Shown piece after piece: positions 7,067 through 9,053 of a stretch of DNA of 9,053 nucleotides. Position 1 is the stretch's first letter, and each line of letters begins with the position of its first letter. This DNA comes from Thermoleophilia bacterium (GTDB taxonomy: Bacteria; Actinomycetota; Thermoleophilia; Miltoncostaeales; Miltoncostaeaceae). The notes below the pieces were generated by a model that was not told the origin of the DNA, made no database searches, and worked only from the letters and a program-made list of their open reading frames with translations. The translations under genes and the position numbers were made by a program. The stretch covers positions 1-9,053 of the forward strand of contig JAOTZF010000058.1 in the NCBI GenBank assembly GCA_029861485.1, given 5' to 3'.

Positions 7067-7978
7067 ATGTCCACCCCGCGCGTGACCCTCCCGCCCGTGC
7101 GTCAGCCAGACCCTTCGACGGCACGCCACCGCCGTGGCCGTCCCTTTCCCGTACTCGCCGGGCTGATGAGCGTGATCGTCGCGTCGCTGATGCTGATCGC
7201 GGCGCCGCTGGTCGTCGACTCGCGCGATCAGGCCGCCGGCGCTCCCGTGAACGGCAGCGCCACGACCGGCGCATGGTCGGGGGTGCTCAGCTGGCCGACT
7301 CTCGCCGTCCATGCAGTGCTCAGCCCCGCAGGGAAGGTCGTGACCTGGGGCAACGGCCAGAGCGGCACATCGTTCGACGTGTGGGATCCCGCCCTCGGGA
7401 CCGGCGCGGGCTCGCACCAGTTGCTCTCCAACGACACCGGCACCGCCTTGTTCTGTTCCGGGCAGCACGTGTCGCCGACCACCGGCGAGATCCTCACGTT
7501 CGGCGGCGAGCTTCCGGACGCCTCGGGAGCGGTTGCCGCGCTGCGATTCGCCCCTGGCTCCAACCAGCTGAGCGACACCGCCAATCCGATGAAACACCCG
7601 CGCTGGTACCCGACGACCACAAGGCTGCCCGATGGCCGCACGCTGGTGCAGGGCGGCAGCGTAGGTGGCTTCGACGGCGCCTCGGTGATCACGCCGGAGC
7701 TCTTCACCCCGGGAAGCGGCTGGACGGAGCTTACCGGCGCCGCGAGCGAGGCGATCTACGGCTACCCGGCCAATGCCGGGCCCGGCTGGTACTACCCACG
7801 CACCTGGGTCCAGAGCGACGGGCGCATCTTCGGGCTCAGTCAGCGCAATATGTACTACATCGACCCCTCGGGCGCCGGGAGCATCACGCCAATCCCGGGG
7901 ACGTGGAATCGGGGCGCCGGTCACCAGTCGACCGCGGTGATGTACCGCCCGACAAGGTCCTGCGGATCGGGGGGCTGA
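7067..7978 (+). CDS. Galactose oxidase-like (radical-copper oxidase) protein, N-terminal part, cut short by a frameshift
   Basis: This reading frame gives 303 residues. A basic N-terminus (RHRRGR) precedes a hydrophobic segment at about residues 28-47, which is a signal peptide or signal anchor, so the product is exported or membrane-tethered. The rest is a Kelch-type propeller related to galactose oxidase, glyoxal oxidase and GlxA, which use a copper ion and a Cys-Tyr radical cofactor to oxidise primary alcohols or aldehydes to product plus H2O2. Blade motifs include VLSPAGKVVTWG, GEILTFGG and LPDGRTLVQGG. Candidate cross-linked residues are Cys130 in FCSG and Tyr181 in RWYPTTTRLPDG, matching galactose oxidase C228 and Y272. 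The frame is normal to about residue 294 (MYR), then reads nonsense to TGA 7976-7978. The protein continues in the -1 frame; see the next entry. ATG 7067 is the first in-frame start after the TAG at 7034. Confidence 0.8.
   Translation: MSTPRVTLPPVRQPDPSTARHRRGRPFPVLAGLMSVIVASLMLIAAPLVVDSRDQAAGAPVNGSATTGAWSGVLSWPTLAVHAVLSPAGKVVTWGNGQSGTSFDVWDPALGTGAGSHQLLSNDTGTALFCSGQHVSPTTGEILTFGGELPDASGAVAALRFAPGSNQLSDTANPMKHPRWYPTTTRLPDGRTLVQGGSVGGFDGASVITPELFTPGSGWTELTGAASEAIYGYPANAGPGWYYPRTWVQSDGRIFGLSQRNMYYIDPSGAGSITPIPGTWNRGAGHQSTAVMYRPTRSCGSGG
7946..7978 (+). other. Frameshift site in the oxidase gene
   Basis: The upstream frame makes sense through CGC 7946-7948 and the downstream frame from GAC 7951. 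Adding one C to the CCC run at 7948-7950 would read MYRPDKVLRIGG with no gap, the expected Kelch pattern. The shifted frame ends at TGA 7976-7978, directly preceded by six Gs. The simplest explanation is loss of one C, either a real mutation or a homopolymer sequencing or assembly error. Confidence 0.75.
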
Positions 7979-9053
7979 GCAACGGCGCGCGGTCGACTGA
8001 TGCGTCGATCATCGACCTCGGCGGGGCGACGCCGACGGTCACACCCACCGGATCGATGACGTCTGCTCGCGCGTGGGCCGACAGCACCGTTCTGCCCGAC
8101 GGCAAGGTCCTGGTGACCGGCGGTTCCCGTGAGGACAACCAGTTGGTCGACGTCGCCTTCGCGCCGGAGCTTTGGGATCCGGCGACCGGTTCCTGGACGC
8201 AGATGGCCGCGGGCCGGCAAGAGCGCCTCTATCACTCCGTGTCCATCTTGCTGCCCGATGGCGCCGTGTTGCTCGCGGGCGGCGGGGAGCCGGGGCCGGT
8301 GGTCAACGACGACGCGGAGATCTTCTATCCGCCCTATCTGTTCCAAGCAGACGGATCTCCCGCGCCGCGGCCGAGCTGGATCAGCGCCCCGACCTCGCTG
8401 CCGTACTCCGGTCAGGCGACCGGTACCGTGAAGCCGGGCGACATCATCTCGCAGGTCACGCTCATCAAGACCGGCTCGGTCACCCACTCATACGACATGG
8501 AGCAGCGTTTCATGGAGCTGCCGTTCACCCAGAACGGCAACACGCTCACCGTCCAAGGACCGCCCAGCGCGAATGTGGCCACGCCTGGGCACTATCTCCT
8601 GTTCGCGGTCGACCAGAACGGGGTCCCCAGCGCCGCCGCCGGCGTCAGGATCGGGGCCTCGATCCTCAATGCCGCTCCGGTGGGGGCTGCGTCCGGCACC
8701 CCCGCGGTCGGCACGGCTCCGATCCAGGTCTCGTTCAGCGGCGTGGGCTCCAGCGACCCCGACGGCGACCCACTCACCTACTCCTGGGACTTCGGGGATG
8801 GGAACGGCTCCACCCGGCCAAACCCGACTCATACGTACGCCTTCGGCGGTGCCTACGTCGCCACGCTCACGGTGCGCGATGACAAGGGATGGTGGGGCAG
8901 CGCCCAGGTGAGGCTGGAGATCGAGGGTCCTCCGCCTCCGCCACCCCAGCCGCCCGATCCTTCGCGCGGAGTACCGGCGGCGGGGCCGCCGGGGCCGGCA
9001 CCCGCGCCGCCCACGGCCCCCGCCGCGGCGAGCAGGTCACCTGCGCTCAGAGT
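7951..9053 (+). CDS. Galactose oxidase-like protein, C-terminal part with early-set and PKD domains, continuing past the window
   Basis: This is the continuation, one frame back, of the 7067 gene. The frame is open from here to the end of the window with no stop. Numbering assumes the one-base shift is repaired. It opens with a clean blade, DKVLRIGG, followed by LPDGKVLVTGG and LLPDGAVLLAGGG. Tyr389-His390 in RLYHSVSILLPDG and His474 in VTHSYDMEQRFMELPF match the copper ligands Y495, H496 and H581 of galactose oxidase. Residues about 433-530 form the galactose-oxidase-like early-set domain, ending PGHYLLFAVDQNGVPS. A PKD domain (about 540-622) shows SSDPDGDPLTYSWDFGDG, then NPTHTY and VATLTVRDDKG. 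After it comes a Pro/Ala-rich tail. No natural start fits this piece alone: GTG 7903 is possible in frame but lies in sequence that codes in the other frame. Confidence 0.8.

Noticed and set aside
6720..7085. 121-aa plus-strand open frame in the tsaC-oxidase gap
   Set aside because: It is the reverse shadow of the FAS1 relic, with no signature of its own, and runs into the start of the oxidase gene.
7058..7924. 288-aa open frame on the minus strand
   Set aside because: Antisense to the Kelch propeller coding sequence and of low-complexity composition with no domain.
8929..9050. Proline/alanine-rich stretch as a tandem DNA repeat
   Set aside because: The codons vary and no exact repeating unit is present. 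It is a low-complexity protein linker.

Overview
The window is visibly GC-rich. Coding third positions are mostly G or C, GTG starts are frequent, and three adjacent gene pairs overlap by four bases as GTGA. Together with the order prfA-prmC-tsaC and the protein styles, this suggests a high-GC actinobacterial chromosome, possibly a Thermoleophilia/Solirubrobacterales-type lineage. The phylum is inference and the class is a guess. No tRNA, rRNA, CRISPR array, transposase or phage gene is visible.

Region 1 (2-3951) is a tight, co-directional molybdenum-enzyme operon. It holds the end of mobA (molybdenum cofactor guanylyltransferase, entering from the left edge), fdhD (sulfur carrier for formate dehydrogenase Moco), a 126-aa protein I place tentatively in the uncharacterised DUF7009 group, and a 769-aa FdhF/YdeP-type molybdopterin oxidoreductase. 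MobA makes the nucleotide form of the cofactor, FdhD sulfurates it, and the YdeP-like enzyme is the likely client. The small protein sits between maturation factor and enzyme, overlapping both by four bases.

Region 2 (4058-6662) is a housekeeping translation cluster. It holds prfA (release factor 1), prmC (the methyltransferase that modifies the GGQ glutamine of release factors) and tsaC (threonylcarbamoyl-AMP synthase for tRNA t6A37). prfA and prmC overlap by four bases and tsaC follows after eight. The cluster ends at two back-to-back perfect inverted repeats (6640-6702), probably a transcription end.

Region 3 (6663-7066) has no intact gene. It contains a decayed, truncated minus-strand remnant of a fasciclin (FAS1) domain facing tsaC.

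Region 4 (7067-9053, running off the right edge) is a large secreted or membrane-anchored protein of the galactose oxidase/glyoxal oxidase (radical-copper oxidase) type. It has an N-terminal hydrophobic segment, a Kelch-type propeller, a galactose-oxidase-like early-set domain, a PKD domain and a Pro/Ala-rich tail. A one-base frameshift near 7948-7951 splits it into two frames. All five candidate copper-radical residues are still encoded, two before the shift and three after it, so this is either a sequencing error or a very recent lesion. This broken oxidase and the FAS1 relic are the most unusual parts of the window. I did not find a clearly new multi-gene system. The closest candidate is the uncharacterised small protein inside the formate-dehydrogenase-type operon.
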